Of a stretch of 64,000 bases of DNA, positions 54,167 to 64,000 are shown piece after piece. This DNA is from Ramlibacter rhizophilus (GTDB taxonomy: Bacteria; Pseudomonadota; Gammaproteobacteria; Burkholderiales; Burkholderiaceae_C). The stretch is from positions 248,001 through 312,000 of the forward strand of contig NZ_SMLL01000002.1 in NCBI RefSeq assembly GCF_004681965.1. The letters run 5' to 3'. The position numbers were made by a program, and so were the translations under genes. How positions within the stretch are numbered: the first letter of the stretch is position 1; each line of letters starts with the position of its first letter. Under the pieces are notes generated by a model. That model was not told where the DNA came from, made no database searches, and worked only from the letters and a program-made list of their open reading frames with translations.

Positions 54167-54176
54167 GCCGTCAATG

Positions 54177-55898
54177 CTACCGGGCGCGCCACTTCCTCTC
54201 GGCCTCGTCCCAGGCTTCGAGGGGCTGCAGGTCGGGCACCCAGGCGAGGCCGGACTTGGCGTCCGAGGAGACGGCCTCCGGCGTGACCACCACGTCGAGC
54301 AGGGCCGGACGGCTGGCCATCGCACGGGCGATCGCGCCTGGCAGGTCCTCGGCTTTCTCCACGCGCTCGGCGTGCATGCCGAAGGCGCGGGCCATGGCCG
54401 CATGGTCGCTGTACTGCAGCCGCGTGCCGACCACCTTGCCGTGCGACTCCTGCTGGTCGCGCACCTCGATGGCCCAGGACCCGTTGTTCGCCACGACGAT
54501 GAGCACCGGCGCCTGGTGCCGCACGGCCGTGTCGATCTCCATCGCCTGGAAACCGAAGGCGCCATCGCCCGTGGCCACCACCACGGGCCGGTCGGGACAG
54601 GCGAGCGCCGCGGCGATGCCGAAGGGCGTGCCCACCCCGATGCAGCCGAGCGGCCCCGGGTCGAGGTACGTGGACGCGGGCAGGCCCACGCGCGCGAAGC
54701 TCAGGAAGTCGCCGCCGTCGGCCACGACGATCGCGTCGGCCGGCAGCGCCTCGCGCAGCGCGGCGAGCGCGCGGTTCGGATGCATGCGGCCGTCGCTGCC
54801 GGCGGGCGCCTCGCGCATCGTCGCGGCCAGCTTGTCGGAGCGCTCCGCGTGTTTCGCGCGCAGGCCCTGCACCCACGCGCGGTCGGTCGCGGGCTCGCGC
54901 TGGCCGGCCGCGGCCAGGATGGCGTCCAGCGCGAGCGCGGGCGTGGCGAACAGCTCGACGGCGCCGCGGCGGTTGTCGCGCAGCTCCGATGCGGCATCGG
55001 CAATGCGCAGGAAGCGCGCGTCGCCGAACACGGCCGGTGAACCGTAGGCGAGCTGGAAGTCCAGCCTGCGCCCGATGGTGACCACGAGGTCGGCCTGGCC
55101 CATGACCGAGCCGCGCATGGCGGCCACCACGGACGGGTGGTCCTCCGCGACGAGGCCGCGGCTTTCGCCGGTGTCGAGGTAGGCCGCGCCGAGCCGCGTC
55201 AGCAGTTGCGTGAGCTGCGGCCCGGCGCCCTGCGCGCCGCGGCCCGAGATCACCAGCGGACGCTTCGCGGACCACAGCAGATCGACGGCGGCATCGATCT
55301 GCGCCGGATCGGGCGCGAAGCGCGGCGGGGCCTTGGGCGCGAAGTGTTCGGCCAGCTGCACGGCCGCCGGCACCTCGGCGCGCAGCGTGTCCACGGGAAA
55401 GTCGAGGTACACCGGCCCGGGCTCGCCGCCCTCCCCCTGCGCGCGCGACACGGCTTCGTCCAGCTCCTGCAGCACCAGCGCGGGCTCGCGCACGGTGCGC
55501 GCATAGCGCGTGACGGACCTCACCAGGTCGGTGTGCACCATGTCCTGCAGGGCGCCGCGGTTCTCCTGCGGACGCGGCGGCGTTCCCGACAGCACCAGCA
55601 CCGGCGTGCGCGCGACGTGCGCGTTGGCGATGCCGGTCATCGCATTCGTCACGCCGGGGCCGGCCGTGACCAGCACGACGCCGATGGTTCCGGTGAGCTG
55701 CGCCTCGGCCGTGGCCATGTGCACGGCGGCGCGCTCGTCGCGGACGTCGACGATGCGGATGCCTTCCGCATCCAGCCGCATCCAGATCGGCATGACGTGG
55801 CCGCCGCAGAGCGCATAGACGCGCTGCACGCCCCGCTGCCTGAGAAAGCGGGCGATCAGGGCGGCGGCGCTCTGGTCGGTGACGGGAATGGCGGGCAT
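54177..55898 (-). CDS. Thiamine-diphosphate-dependent enzyme (acetolactate synthase/oxalyl-CoA decarboxylase/2-hydroxyacyl-CoA lyase type)
   Basis: 573 residues of the ThDP-POX family. The cofactor-activating Glu is in VRDERAAVHMATAEAQLTG, the FAD/middle domain is about residues 190-330, and the ThDP motif is GDGAFGFQAMEIDTAVRHQA with NNG. The VLSGTPPRPQENRGALQDMVH region is also typical. Individual members (acetolactate synthase, glyoxylate carboligase, oxalyl-CoA decarboxylase, 2-hydroxyacyl-CoA lyase) are not separable by eye. The divergent acyl-CoA ligase gene suggests a CoA-linked substrate, so a decarboxylase or lyase acting on an acyl-CoA is favoured. In the same transcript as GntR. 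Confidence 0.85.
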   Translation of the reverse strand: MPAIPVTDQSAAALIARFLRQRGVQRVYALCGGHVMPIWMRLDAEGIRIVDVRDERAAVHMATAEAQLTGTIGVVLVTAGPGVTNAMTGIANAHVARTPVLVLSGTPPRPQENRGALQDMVHTDLVRSVTRYARTVREPALVLQELDEAVSRAQGEGGEPGPVYLDFPVDTLRAEVPAAVQLAEHFAPKAPPRFAPDPAQIDAAVDLLWSAKRPLVISGRGAQGAGPQLTQLLTRLGAAYLDTGESRGLVAEDHPSVVAAMRGSVMGQADLVVTIGRRLDFQLAYGSPAVFGDARFLRIADAASELRDNRRGAVELFATPALALDAILAAAGQREPATDRAWVQGLRAKHAERSDKLAATMREAPAGSDGRMHPNRALAALREALPADAIVVADGGDFLSFARVGLPASTYLDPGPLGCIGVGTPFGIAAALACPDRPVVVATGDGAFGFQAMEIDTAVRHQAPVLIVVANNGSWAIEVRDQQESHGKVVGTRLQYSDHAAMARAFGMHAERVEKAEDLPGAIARAMASRPALLDVVVTPEAVSSDAKSGLAWVPDLQPLEAWDEAERKWRAR

Positions 55899-55992
55899 GG
55901 CAGGTCTCCTGGTCGAGGCGGACGGTGGCGCGGGCGGGATGGGCGGCGGCCGTGCTTGCGTTCCGCCGCGGCCGCCGGCATCATAGCCGCAT

Positions 55993-56015
55993 TCTGAATT
56001 CAGAGTTCGGAATTC
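55993..56015. promoter_or_regulatory. Palindromic operator candidate between the ThDP enzyme and acyl-CoA ligase genes
   Basis: TCTGAATTCAGA (55993-56004) is a perfect 12-base palindrome, and a second GAATTC follows at 56010-56015, so the TTCnGAATTC unit is tandem. The site is 45-68 bases before the ligase ATG and about 95 before the ThDP start. GntR/FadR regulators bind such short AT-centred dyads; the regulator gene is in the ThDP transcript. Confidence 0.6.
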
Positions 56016-56060
56016 GTCAAGCTCGCCAACACCCTTTGCTCCCGCCACCCGAGGACTTCC

Positions 56061-57608
<1,548 letters not shown>

Positions 57609-57734
57609 GCCGCGCGCACACCTGGATCGGCCGGACCGCTGCTGCTGTCGCCGGCGCGTCCGGGCCGGGCGCCTGCGCCACTTCGCCCAGGACTGCTATA
57701 CATTGGCTGGCGGTAACAATTCCAGAGAGAAACC

Positions 57735-58637
57735 ATGTCGATCCGATCCATCCTGAATGGCACCCTGATGGCACTGGCGGCTGCGACCGCTGCGCCGGCA
57801 TTCGCGCAAGGCACACCCATCGATGCGGCCGCCTTCGACGCGCTGGTGGCGAGCGGCCCCGTGGCCGACGCCAAGACCGTCGTGTCGAACCAATGGGCCA
57901 GCAAGGTCAAGGAGTCCGGCACGCTGCGCCTCGGCGGCACGCGCACCTCCAACCTGTTCTCGCTGCTCAACGAGAAGGACGGCAAGGTCCGCGGCTTCGA
58001 TGCGGGCCTGGCCCAGCTCCTCACGCGCTACATCCTGGGCGACGGGTCCAAGTACCAGCTGACGCAGGTCACCTCCTCCACCCGCGAGCAGGTGCTCATC
58101 AACGACCAGGTGGACGCCGTGCTGGCCACCTACTCCATCACCCCGGCCCGCGCGGAGAAGATTGCGTTCGCAGGCCCCTACTACACCTCGCGGGCGGGGG
58201 TGCTGGTCAAGTCGAACAACAAGGACATCCAGTCCCACACGGACCTGGCCGGCAAGAAGGTCGCCACCCAGGCCGGATCGACCGGCCCCGCCATCCTCGC
58301 GCAGTTCGCGCCCAAGGCCGTCGTGCAGGAGTTCCAGACCCACCAGGAAGCCCTGGACGCCCTGCGCCAGGGACGCGTGGACGCCTACGTGACGGACTAC
58401 ACCCTGCTGCTCAATGCCTTGAGCCTCGGCACCGGCGAGGCGCGCCTGGCGGGTGCCCCCTTCGGCCCGCAGGACCCCTACGGCGTCGGCCTGCCCAAGG
58501 GCTCGGACGGCGTGGCCTTCGTCAACGACTTCCTGAAGAAGATCCAGGCCGATGGCACCTGGGCCAAGCTGTGGACGGTGAGCATCGGCCAGCGCACCGG
58601 CAACACCAACGTCCCGACGCCGCCCCCCATCCGCTGA
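57735..58637 (+). CDS. Polar amino-acid ABC transporter periplasmic receptor
   Basis: 300 residues. Signal peptide MSIRSILNGTLMALAAATAA is cut as MAAAT...PAFAQ; the receptor has TLRLGGTRTSNLFSLLNEKD, RGFDAGLAQLLTRYILGDGS, QVTSSTREQVLINDQVDAVL and ATYSITPARAEKIAFAGPYY, the family-3 (GltI/GlnH) pattern. Two permease genes follow at once (3-base gap). The ligand is likely an acidic or amide amino acid (TSSTREQVLINDQVD region), by similarity only. No ATPase gene follows. Confidence 0.9.
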   Translation: MSIRSILNGTLMALAAATAAPAFAQGTPIDAAAFDALVASGPVADAKTVVSNQWASKVKESGTLRLGGTRTSNLFSLLNEKDGKVRGFDAGLAQLLTRYILGDGSKYQLTQVTSSTREQVLINDQVDAVLATYSITPARAEKIAFAGPYYTSRAGVLVKSNNKDIQSHTDLAGKKVATQAGSTGPAILAQFAPKAVVQEFQTHQEALDALRQGRVDAYVTDYTLLLNALSLGTGEARLAGAPFGPQDPYGVGLPKGSDGVAFVNDFLKKIQADGTWAKLWTVSIGQRTGNTNVPTPPPIR

Positions 58638-58640
58638 GCA

Positions 58641-59303
58641 ATGGACGGTGTCCTTCGGCTGCTGGCCGAGTGGGGGCCTGCCTACGGGCAGGCCCTTTTG
58701 TTCACCTGGAAGCTCACGGTCCTGTCCTTCGCGGCCGGCATGGTGCTGGGCATCGTGGTGACGGTGGCACGGCTGCTTCCGCTGCGGCCGCTTCGCTTCG
58801 TGCTGACGGCCTACGTGGAGGTCTTTCGCAACATCCCGAGCGTGGCGCTGCTGATCTTCATCGTGTTCGCCCTGCCCGATCTCAACGTCCTGATCGACTA
58901 TGAACCCAGCGTGATCCTGACCTTGACCCTGGTGTGCTCCGCCTTCACCGCCGACTATGTGCGCACGGGCATCAACACGGTCGCGCGCGGCCAGGTGGAG
59001 GCCGCGCGCAGCCTGGGCATGCGGCCGCTGGTCGTCATCTTTTCCATCGTGTTGCCGCAGGCGCTGCGCTCGGTCGTCCAGCCGATGACGTCGCTGCTGA
59101 TCGCGCTCATGCTGTCCACCTCACTGGCCTCGCAGGTGCCGGTGCCGGGCCGCGAACTCACGGCCCTCGTGGCCAAGATCGCCACCGACTCCGCCGCCGG
59201 CATCCCGGCGTTCGCGGTCGCTGCGGCGCTGTACCTGGCGTCGGGCCTCGTCATCGCCTGGGCGGGCGCCACCCTGGACAGGAAGCTGCGGATCCTGCGA
59301 TGA
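58641..59303 (+). CDS. Amino-acid ABC transporter permease (HisM/GltJ type)
   Basis: 220 residues with about five helices and the conserved EAA loop RGQVEAARSLGMRPLVVIFS ending in IVLPQAL. It is homologous to the second permease at 59300. The stop of this gene overlaps the next start (ATGA, 4 bases). The membrane subunits form a heterodimer with the next protein. There is no coding sequence for an ABC ATPase among the following genes. Confidence 0.9.
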   Translation: MDGVLRLLAEWGPAYGQALLFTWKLTVLSFAAGMVLGIVVTVARLLPLRPLRFVLTAYVEVFRNIPSVALLIFIVFALPDLNVLIDYEPSVILTLTLVCSAFTADYVRTGINTVARGQVEAARSLGMRPLVVIFSIVLPQALRSVVQPMTSLLIALMLSTSLASQVPVPGRELTALVAKIATDSAAGIPAFAVAAALYLASGLVIAWAGATLDRKLRILR

Positions 59304-60100
59304 GCCGTGCAATGGAAGACATCCTCTTCGGCGACCTGGGTCCGAAGGCGCAGGCCCTGGCCCGCGCCGCGAGCGTGACGCTGGCCGTGGCGCTGCTGGC
59401 CCTGGGCGCGGCTGTCGTCTGGCGCTTCCATGCCGCCGGCCAGTTCGAAGCCCGGCTGTGGGAATTCTTCGCCTGGCAAACGACCTGGGCCTTCCTGGGC
59501 AAGGGCCTGCTGGGCACGCTGGCCTCGGCGGCCATGGCGGCGGCGATCGCGCTGGTCCTCGGCCTGGTGCTGCTCCTGGGGCGCCTGTCGCGCCTGCGGC
59601 TCGTGCGCTGGCCGGCCGTCGCCGTCATCGAATTCCTGCGCGGCGTGCCCACCCTGCTCCTCATCTACGTGTGCTTCCTGGTCCTGCCCTCGGTCGGGAT
59701 CAAGCTGAGTGCCTACTGGATGCTGACCCTGCCCGTGGCCCTGAGCACCGCAGCCGTCGTGGCCGAGGTGTACCGCGCCGGCGTGCTCGCCGTCCCCCGC
59801 GGCCAGACGGATGCGGCGCGCGCCCTGGGCCTGACCGAAGCTCGGGTCTTCGCCCACGTCGTCTTTCCCCAGGCGCTGCGCTTCATCGTCCCGGCCCTGG
59901 TCGCCGTGCTGGTCATCGTGGTCAAGGACACCACCTTCGGCTACGTCGTCACCTACGGCGAACTGCTGCAGAACGCCCGGGTGCTCATCGCCAACTACCG
60001 CTCGCTCGTGCCCGTGTACCTGGTCGTCGCGGTGCTGTATTGCCTGGTGAACTACGCCCTGTCCAGGGCCAGCCGCCGGCTCGCCCGGCCGGTGCATTGA
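59300..60100 (+). CDS. Amino-acid ABC transporter permease (second subunit)
   Basis: 266 residues. It starts MSRAMEDILFGDLGPKAQAL, has a first long helix (ASVTLAVALLALGAAVVW) and the EAA motif GQTDAARALGLTEARVFAHV then VFPQALRFIVPALV. The N-terminal extension of about 50 residues is longer than in the partner. Pairs with the product of 58641. The next gene is a Bug receptor, not an ATPase, so the ATPase is outside or shared. Confidence 0.9.
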   Translation: MSRAMEDILFGDLGPKAQALARAASVTLAVALLALGAAVVWRFHAAGQFEARLWEFFAWQTTWAFLGKGLLGTLASAAMAAAIALVLGLVLLLGRLSRLRLVRWPAVAVIEFLRGVPTLLLIYVCFLVLPSVGIKLSAYWMLTLPVALSTAAVVAEVYRAGVLAVPRGQTDAARALGLTEARVFAHVVFPQALRFIVPALVAVLVIVVKDTTFGYVVTYGELLQNARVLIANYRSLVPVYLVVAVLYCLVNYALSRASRRLARPVH

Positions 60101-60221
60101 CGGGCCGAGAGGCGGCGCGCCGAGCTTTTCCGTGAACCGGAAAACTCATTTCCTGGGCAGCCCATGGGCACCCGGGGCGTGGACTCCTACAGTGCGGACA
60201 AAACCACGACAGGAGACAAGC

Positions 60222-61193
60222 ATGCCCATCACGCGCCGCGCCGCCATGGCCTTCTCTGCATCGGCGATCGTTTCCCCGGCCGTCTTCGCGCAGGCCTACC
60301 CGAGCAAGCCGGTTCGCATCATCGTCCCGCAGCCGCCCGGAGGCGGCTTCGACTCCGTCGGCCGGCTGATCGCGGACCGCATGGGCAAGCTGAGCGGCCA
60401 GAGCTTCGTGGTCGAGAACCGCACCGGCTCGGGCACCCTGGTGGGCACCGACCTGGCCGCGAAGGCGCCGGCCGACGGGTACACGCTGGTGATCGGCTCG
60501 ATCTCCAACATCGCGCTCAACCCGGGCCTGTACGCCAACCTGCCCTACGACAGCCTGCGCGACTTCGAGCCCATCGGCCTGCTGGTGAGCTACAGCTACA
60601 CGCTGCTCGGCCGGAAAGACCTGCCCTTCAACAGCCTGCAGGACGTGCTGGCGCATGCCAAGGCCAACCCGGGCAAGCTGAGCTACGCCTCCGCGGGCAA
60701 TGGCTCCGGCCAGCATGTGCTGGCCGCCGCCCTGTGGCACCTGGCCAAGGTGGACCTGGCCCACGTGCCCTACCGTGGCGCGCAGCCGGCCTACCAGGAC
60801 CTGCTGGGCGGGCGGGTGGACCTGTTCTTCGACCTCTCCCCCACCGCGCGGCCGCAGGTGGACGCGGGCAACGTGAAGGCCCTGGCCGTCTCCGGCGCCG
60901 CGCGCAGTCCGATGCACCCCAACGTGCCCACGGTCAAGGAGACCGGCGCCGCCGACCTGCAGCTCGAATCCTGGTTCGGTCTCTTCGCCCCCACCGGGAC
61001 ACCGCCGGAGGTCCTGCAGAAGCTGCGGGCGGACTTCGCCAAGGTCGCCGCGATGCCGGACGTGCAGGAATCGCTGACCAAGACCGGCGGCAAGCCGATG
61101 TCCGCCCTGGGCGACGAGGCGCGCCAGATCGTCAAGCGGGACGTCGATCACTGGTCGCAGCTGGTCCGGCAGCTGGGCATCCGGGCGGGCTAG
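60222..61193 (+). CDS. Bug/TctC-family periplasmic solute receptor
   Basis: 323 residues from the ATG at 60222, with ACAGGAGACAAG upstream. It has signal MPITRRAAMAFSASAIVSPA, then KPVRIIVPQPPGGGFDSVGR, DLAAKAPADGYTLVIG and LAHVPYRGAQPAYQDLLGGR. The fourth Bug receptor in the window. It follows the ABC permease genes by 121 bases and converges on the LysR gene ending at 61221, so its own promoter is expected in 60101-60221. Confidence 0.93.
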   Translation: MPITRRAAMAFSASAIVSPAVFAQAYPSKPVRIIVPQPPGGGFDSVGRLIADRMGKLSGQSFVVENRTGSGTLVGTDLAAKAPADGYTLVIGSISNIALNPGLYANLPYDSLRDFEPIGLLVSYSYTLLGRKDLPFNSLQDVLAHAKANPGKLSYASAGNGSGQHVLAAALWHLAKVDLAHVPYRGAQPAYQDLLGGRVDLFFDLSPTARPQVDAGNVKALAVSGAARSPMHPNVPTVKETGAADLQLESWFGLFAPTGTPPEVLQKLRADFAKVAAMPDVQESLTKTGGKPMSALGDEARQIVKRDVDHWSQLVRQLGIRAG

Positions 61194-61220
61194 GCGCCGG
61201 AGCAGGTCCGCGGGCGGCGG

Positions 61221-62132
61221 TCAGGACGGGACCACGCGCTCGCCCGACATGTTGTCCCCGAGGAAGTCCAGCAGCCGGCGCACGGCGGGGACCATGCCGC
61301 GGCGTGAGGGGAACACCGCCAGCACCCGGGCGGGTGGAGGCTCCCAGCCGGGCAGCACCGGGACGAGCCGGCCGTCACGCAGTTCGTCGGTGCACAGGTA
61401 GTCGGGCAGCACGCTCATTCCGGTCCCCTGCAGCACCGCGAAGCGCAGCGTGAACAGGTCGTCGGCGGTGTAGACGGGGCGGTGCACCAGCTCGAAGGTG
61501 GCGCCGCGCGGCCCGGCGAGCGTCCACCGCGCCGCGCCGTCCGCGGCAGCCATCGCCACCGTGGGAAGGCGCGCCAGGTCTTCGGCACGGGCCGGCGTGC
61601 CCAGGCGCTGCAGCAGTTGGGGGCTGGCCGCGAGGACGGAGCGCGTGGGGCCGAGGTTCTTCACGACGAGCGAGCCGCTGTCATCGACGGTGCTTCGCAC
61701 CCGCAGTGCAATGTCGATGCCCTCCTGCACCAGGTCCACCACGCGGTTGCTGACCTGCATCTCCACGCGCACCAGTGGGTAGGTGGCCATGAAGCGGGGC
61801 AGCAAGGCGCCGACGGTGGACTGCGCCAGCGTGACGGGGCAGCTGATGCGCACGGTGCCGCTGGGCTCGCTGCGCACGCCCGCCAGCGCCTCCTCGGCCG
61901 CCTGGGCCTGCTCGCGCACGACCACGCAGTGCCGGTGGTAGATCTGCCCCGCCTCGGTGAGCGACAGCTTCCGTGTCGTTCGCTGCAGCAGCCGCACGCC
62001 CAGGCGCTCCTCCAGCTCGGCGACACGGCGCGACAGGCGCGACTTGGGCACGTGCAGCGCGCGCCCGGCCGCGGCAAAACCGCTGCGGTCCACCACTTCG
62101 GCAAAGAAGAACATGTCGTTGAGGTCCTGCAC
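61221..62132 (-). CDS. LysR-family transcriptional regulator
   Basis: 303 residues. [43 protein letters not shown]. The C-terminal effector domain is complete. It is of the DsdC/AaeR-like group that often regulates a divergently transcribed flavodoxin-fold oxidoreductase; here an azoreductase gene starts at 62252, 119 bases away. Quinone or electrophile sensing is a reasonable guess. Confidence 0.92.
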   Translation of the reverse strand: MQDLNDMFFFAEVVDRSGFAAAGRALHVPKSRLSRRVAELEERLGVRLLQRTTRKLSLTEAGQIYHRHCVVVREQAQAAEEALAGVRSEPSGTVRISCPVTLAQSTVGALLPRFMATYPLVRVEMQVSNRVVDLVQEGIDIALRVRSTVDDSGSLVVKNLGPTRSVLAASPQLLQRLGTPARAEDLARLPTVAMAAADGAARWTLAGPRGATFELVHRPVYTADDLFTLRFAVLQGTGMSVLPDYLCTDELRDGRLVPVLPGWEPPPARVLAVFPSRRGMVPAVRRLLDFLGDNMSGERVVPS

Positions 62133-62251
62133 GATTGTCCTTCTGGTGGAACGGTGAAAGCCGATTCTGCCGTCTTATCGCATCGTCGTCCCAGTTTCAT
62201 ACTCGTTCCCAAGCGAGTCGCCCTTGGCTCGCATCGCAAAAGGAACCTGAA

Positions 62252-62902
62252 ATGAAACTGCTGCACATCGATTCCAGCCCCCTGGCGGGCGCCTCCGCAT
62301 CGCGTGAACTGACGCGCCGCACCGTCGCGCGCTGGACTGCCGCGCATCCGGGCACGCAGGTCGAGGCGCTCGACCTGGTGGCCGAGGCGCCCGCCCACCT
62401 CGATGGCGACTCCCTCGGCTTCCGCCTGCAGCCCGATGCGGCCGCGCTGACCGACGCCCAGCGCCGCGAAAACGCGGTGTCCGAGCGTCTGGTGCGCCAG
62501 TTCCTGGATGCGGACGTGATCGTCGTGGGCGCGCCGCTCTACAACTTCGGCATCCCGAGCCAGCTGAAGGCCTGGATCGACCGCGTCGCGCAGGCCGGCC
62601 GCACCTTCCGCTACACCGCGAGCGGCCCGGAAGGCCTGGCCGGCGGCAAGACCGTCATCGTGGTGTCCACCCGCGGCGGCCAGTACGCCGGAAAGCCCGC
62701 CATGGAGGCGATGGAGCACCAGGAGAGCTACCTGCGGACGGTGTTCGGCTTCTTCGGGATCACCGACGTGCGCATCGTCCGCGCCGAAGGTCTCGCGATG
62801 GGCGACGAGGCCCGCGCCCGGGCGATGGCCGAGGCCGAGGTGGCCATTGCGGCGCACACGGCCGAGCCCGCGAACCAGGCCCAGGCCGCGCTGCGGGCCT
62901 GA
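62252..62902 (+). CDS. azoR: FMN-dependent NADH:quinone/azo reductase (AzoR-type)
   Basis: 216 residues from the ATG at 62252. It has [20 protein letters not shown] (FMN phosphate loop SSPxxxxSxSR), [20 protein letters not shown] and [14 protein letters not shown], all characteristic of the AzoR family of flavodoxin-like dimers. Reduces quinones and azo dyes with NAD(P)H. Divergent from LysR at 62132. An SDR relic lies immediately downstream. Confidence 0.92.
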   Translation: MKLLHIDSSPLAGASASRELTRRTVARWTAAHPGTQVEALDLVAEAPAHLDGDSLGFRLQPDAAALTDAQRRENAVSERLVRQFLDADVIVVGAPLYNFGIPSQLKAWIDRVAQAGRTFRYTASGPEGLAGGKTVIVVSTRGGQYAGKPAMEAMEHQESYLRTVFGFFGITDVRIVRAEGLAMGDEARARAMAEAEVAIAAHTAEPANQAQAALRA

Positions 62903-62937
62903 GCACTGCAAGCCGTGGCACCCCTTGCTTCGGTTCC

Positions 62938-63027
62938 GGGAACGTGGGCTTGCTCGTCTCGCCTCGTGCGGTGGCCATCACGGGAACGGAGTACGTGATC
63001 GACGGGGGGACGGTGCCGATGGCCTGA
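62938..63027 (+). pseudogene. C-terminal relic of a short-chain dehydrogenase
   Basis: The frame ending at the TGA at 63025-63027 reads GNVGLLVSPRAVAITGTEYV then IDGGTVPMA. That is the final 28 or so residues of a classical SDR (LASPxAxxITGTEYVIDGG). The NAD-binding TGxxxGIG and YxxxK parts are not present upstream; the azoreductase stop is only 37 bases earlier. It is a decayed remnant left at the seam between two genes. Confidence 0.7.
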
Positions 63028-63153
63028 GCACGCCAGCTGCCCAGGTGCAGCCGCCCGGCTGCCGTTCGTTACAGCCAGGTGTCGAAACGCCGCCGGCTCG
63101 ATCGTCGTACTCCCGATGGCGCGCATCCGCGCGCCGCAACCAGGAGAACGCAC

Positions 63154-63507
63154 ATGAGTTACGTGGACGGTTTCGTGATCGCCGTGCCCACAGCCAACAA
63201 GGAGATGTACCTCCAGCACGCCCGCGTCGCCGCTCAGATCTTCAAGGAGCTCGGCGCCCTGGAGATCGTGGAGTGCTGGGGCGACGACGTGCCGGAAGGC
63301 AAGCTCACCTCGTTTCCCATGGCCGTCCAGCGCAAGGAGGACGAGACCGTCGTCTTCTCCTGGATCAGCTGGCCAGACAAGGCCCGGCGCGACGAGGGCA
63401 TGAAGAAGTTCATGGACGACCCGCGGCTGAAGGACATGAAGGACATGCCCTTCGATGGCCAGCGCATGATCTTCGGCGGCTTCCAGGCCATCCTGGAGGT
63501 GAAGTGA
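63154..63507 (+). CDS. DUF1428 family protein
   Basis: 117 residues from the ATG at 63154 with CAGGAGAACG upstream. MSYVDGFVIAVPTANKEMYL, VECWGDDVPEGKLTSFPMAV, and ETVVFSWISWPDKARRDEGM and the C-terminal DGQRMIFGGFQAILEV are the DUF1428 signature. The fold is a dimeric ferredoxin-like barrel of unknown function. Its TGA overlaps the next ATG by one base, so it is coupled with a VOC protein. Confidence 0.92.
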   Translation: MSYVDGFVIAVPTANKEMYLQHARVAAQIFKELGALEIVECWGDDVPEGKLTSFPMAVQRKEDETVVFSWISWPDKARRDEGMKKFMDDPRLKDMKDMPFDGQRMIFGGFQAILEVK

Positions 63508-63896
63508 TGCTGCAGGCGTGCCCGATGTACGCCTACATCCCGGCGAAGGACATCGCCCGCGCACGCCGCTTCTATGAGGACGTGCTCGGGCTGCGCCCGA
63601 AGGAAGAGACGAATGGCGGCGTCGTGTACGAGTTCGGCGGCGGCACGGCCGCCTTCCTCTACCCCACGCCGAACGCCGGCACCTCGCAGGCCAGCCAGGC
63701 CTTCTGGTCGGTGCCGGACGTGGACGCGCAGATGCAGGCCCTGAAATCGCGGGGCCTGCGGTTCGAGACCTACGAGGACATGCCCGGTGAACGCAGCCCG
63801 CAGGGAGCGGTCACCGCCGGCGGCGCCAAGGCCGCCTGGTTCAAGGACAGCGAAGGCAACATCATGGCCTTGATCGAGACCGTGTCGAAGGGCTGA
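63507..63896 (+). CDS. VOC family protein
   Basis: 129 residues from the ATG at 63507 overlapping the DUF1428 stop by one base. MYAYIPAKDIARARRFYEDV, VVYEFGGGTAAFLYPTPNAG and AWFKDSEGNIMALIETV are the VOC half-module signatures, of the short type with one metal-ligand set per half. Function unknown; coupling to DUF1428 recurs in proteobacteria. The bases beyond 63896 carry no complete gene; the final ATG-like AT at the window end may begin the next one. Confidence 0.9.
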   Translation: MLQACPMYAYIPAKDIARARRFYEDVLGLRPKEETNGGVVYEFGGGTAAFLYPTPNAGTSQASQAFWSVPDVDAQMQALKSRGLRFETYEDMPGERSPQGAVTAGGAKAAWFKDSEGNIMALIETVSKG

Positions 63897-64000
63897 GAAG
63901 CGCCTTGCCGGCGTCGCTTTACCGGATGCAACAGGCTTGGACAGGACGCGGTCGCGCGCCCTAGTCTCTGGCTCTTCCTCGTACTCGGGAGAGCTGCCAT

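Overview
The window reads as a GC-rich chromosomal segment of a beta-proteobacterium, most likely order Burkholderiales and probably Comamonadaceae (Ramlibacter/Variovorax-like). This is an inference from four solitary Bug/TctC-type solute receptors, many LysR/IclR/GntR/MarR-controlled catabolic operons, CaiB/acyl-CoA dehydrogenase modules, DUF2164, DUF3820 and PACE genes, and strong G/C at third codon positions. No rRNA, tRNA, CRISPR array, phage or insertion sequence was seen.

Layout. 1-6.7 kb: edge of an MFS permease divergent from an AraC regulator, a fused substrate-receptor/permease ABC protein, a secreted Asp-box protein, a decayed P-type ATPase, a frameshifted acetyltransferase and a stand-alone GSU2403-type nucleotidyltransferase. 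6.7-13 kb: an operon (reverse strand) behind a LysR gene with 2-aminomuconate deaminase, 3-hydroxyanthranilate dioxygenase, ACMS decarboxylase, a type-B carboxylesterase, a VOC protein and a Bug receptor. 13.4-15.3 kb: an orphan E1 alpha/beta pair of a 2-oxoacid dehydrogenase. 15.5-21 kb: housekeeping and hypothetical genes (TerB/DUF697, PACE efflux, GNAT, DUF2164, thioesterase, methyltransferase), a REP-like repeat cluster and a thiolase relic. 21-27.9 kb: an IclR-controlled acyl-CoA module (acyl-CoA dehydrogenase, Bug receptor, nitronate monooxygenase, CoA-ligase half; CaiB transferase divergent). 28.6-31.8 kb: a less GC-rich stretch with a hypothetical gene and an Mrr-type membrane nuclease interrupted by an in-frame amber codon.

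32.3-34.6 kb: a diheme/monoheme cytochrome c pair and a glutathione transferase. 35-44.1 kb: the most distinctive part, a degradative cluster. It holds LysR and a flavin monooxygenase; a TRAP receptor and Rieske oxygenase; divergently a glyalase-like VOC protein with a second GST; then an epoxide hydrolase, MarR and an amidohydrolase. An identical 14-base palindromic motif lies in front of both the TRAP/Rieske operon and the VOC/epoxide hydrolase divergent promoter, so one regulator, probably the MarR protein, may join them into one regulon. 44-51 kb: a Fic protein, VOC protein, MhpA-like monooxygenase with Bug receptor, LuxR and Crp/Fnr regulators, and a secreted protein.

51.5-57.6 kb: a hybrid histidine kinase, GntR regulator and ThDP lyase-type enzyme divergent from an acyl-CoA ligase, with a palindromic candidate operator between them. 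57.7-64 kb: a polar amino-acid ABC receptor with two permeases but no ATPase, a Bug receptor, LysR divergent from an azoreductase, an SDR relic, and DUF1428 with a VOC protein.

The whole has the character of an accessory catabolic region: paired regulators and short enzyme cassettes with their own receptors, several lacking partner subunits, and a scattering of gene relics at the seams.
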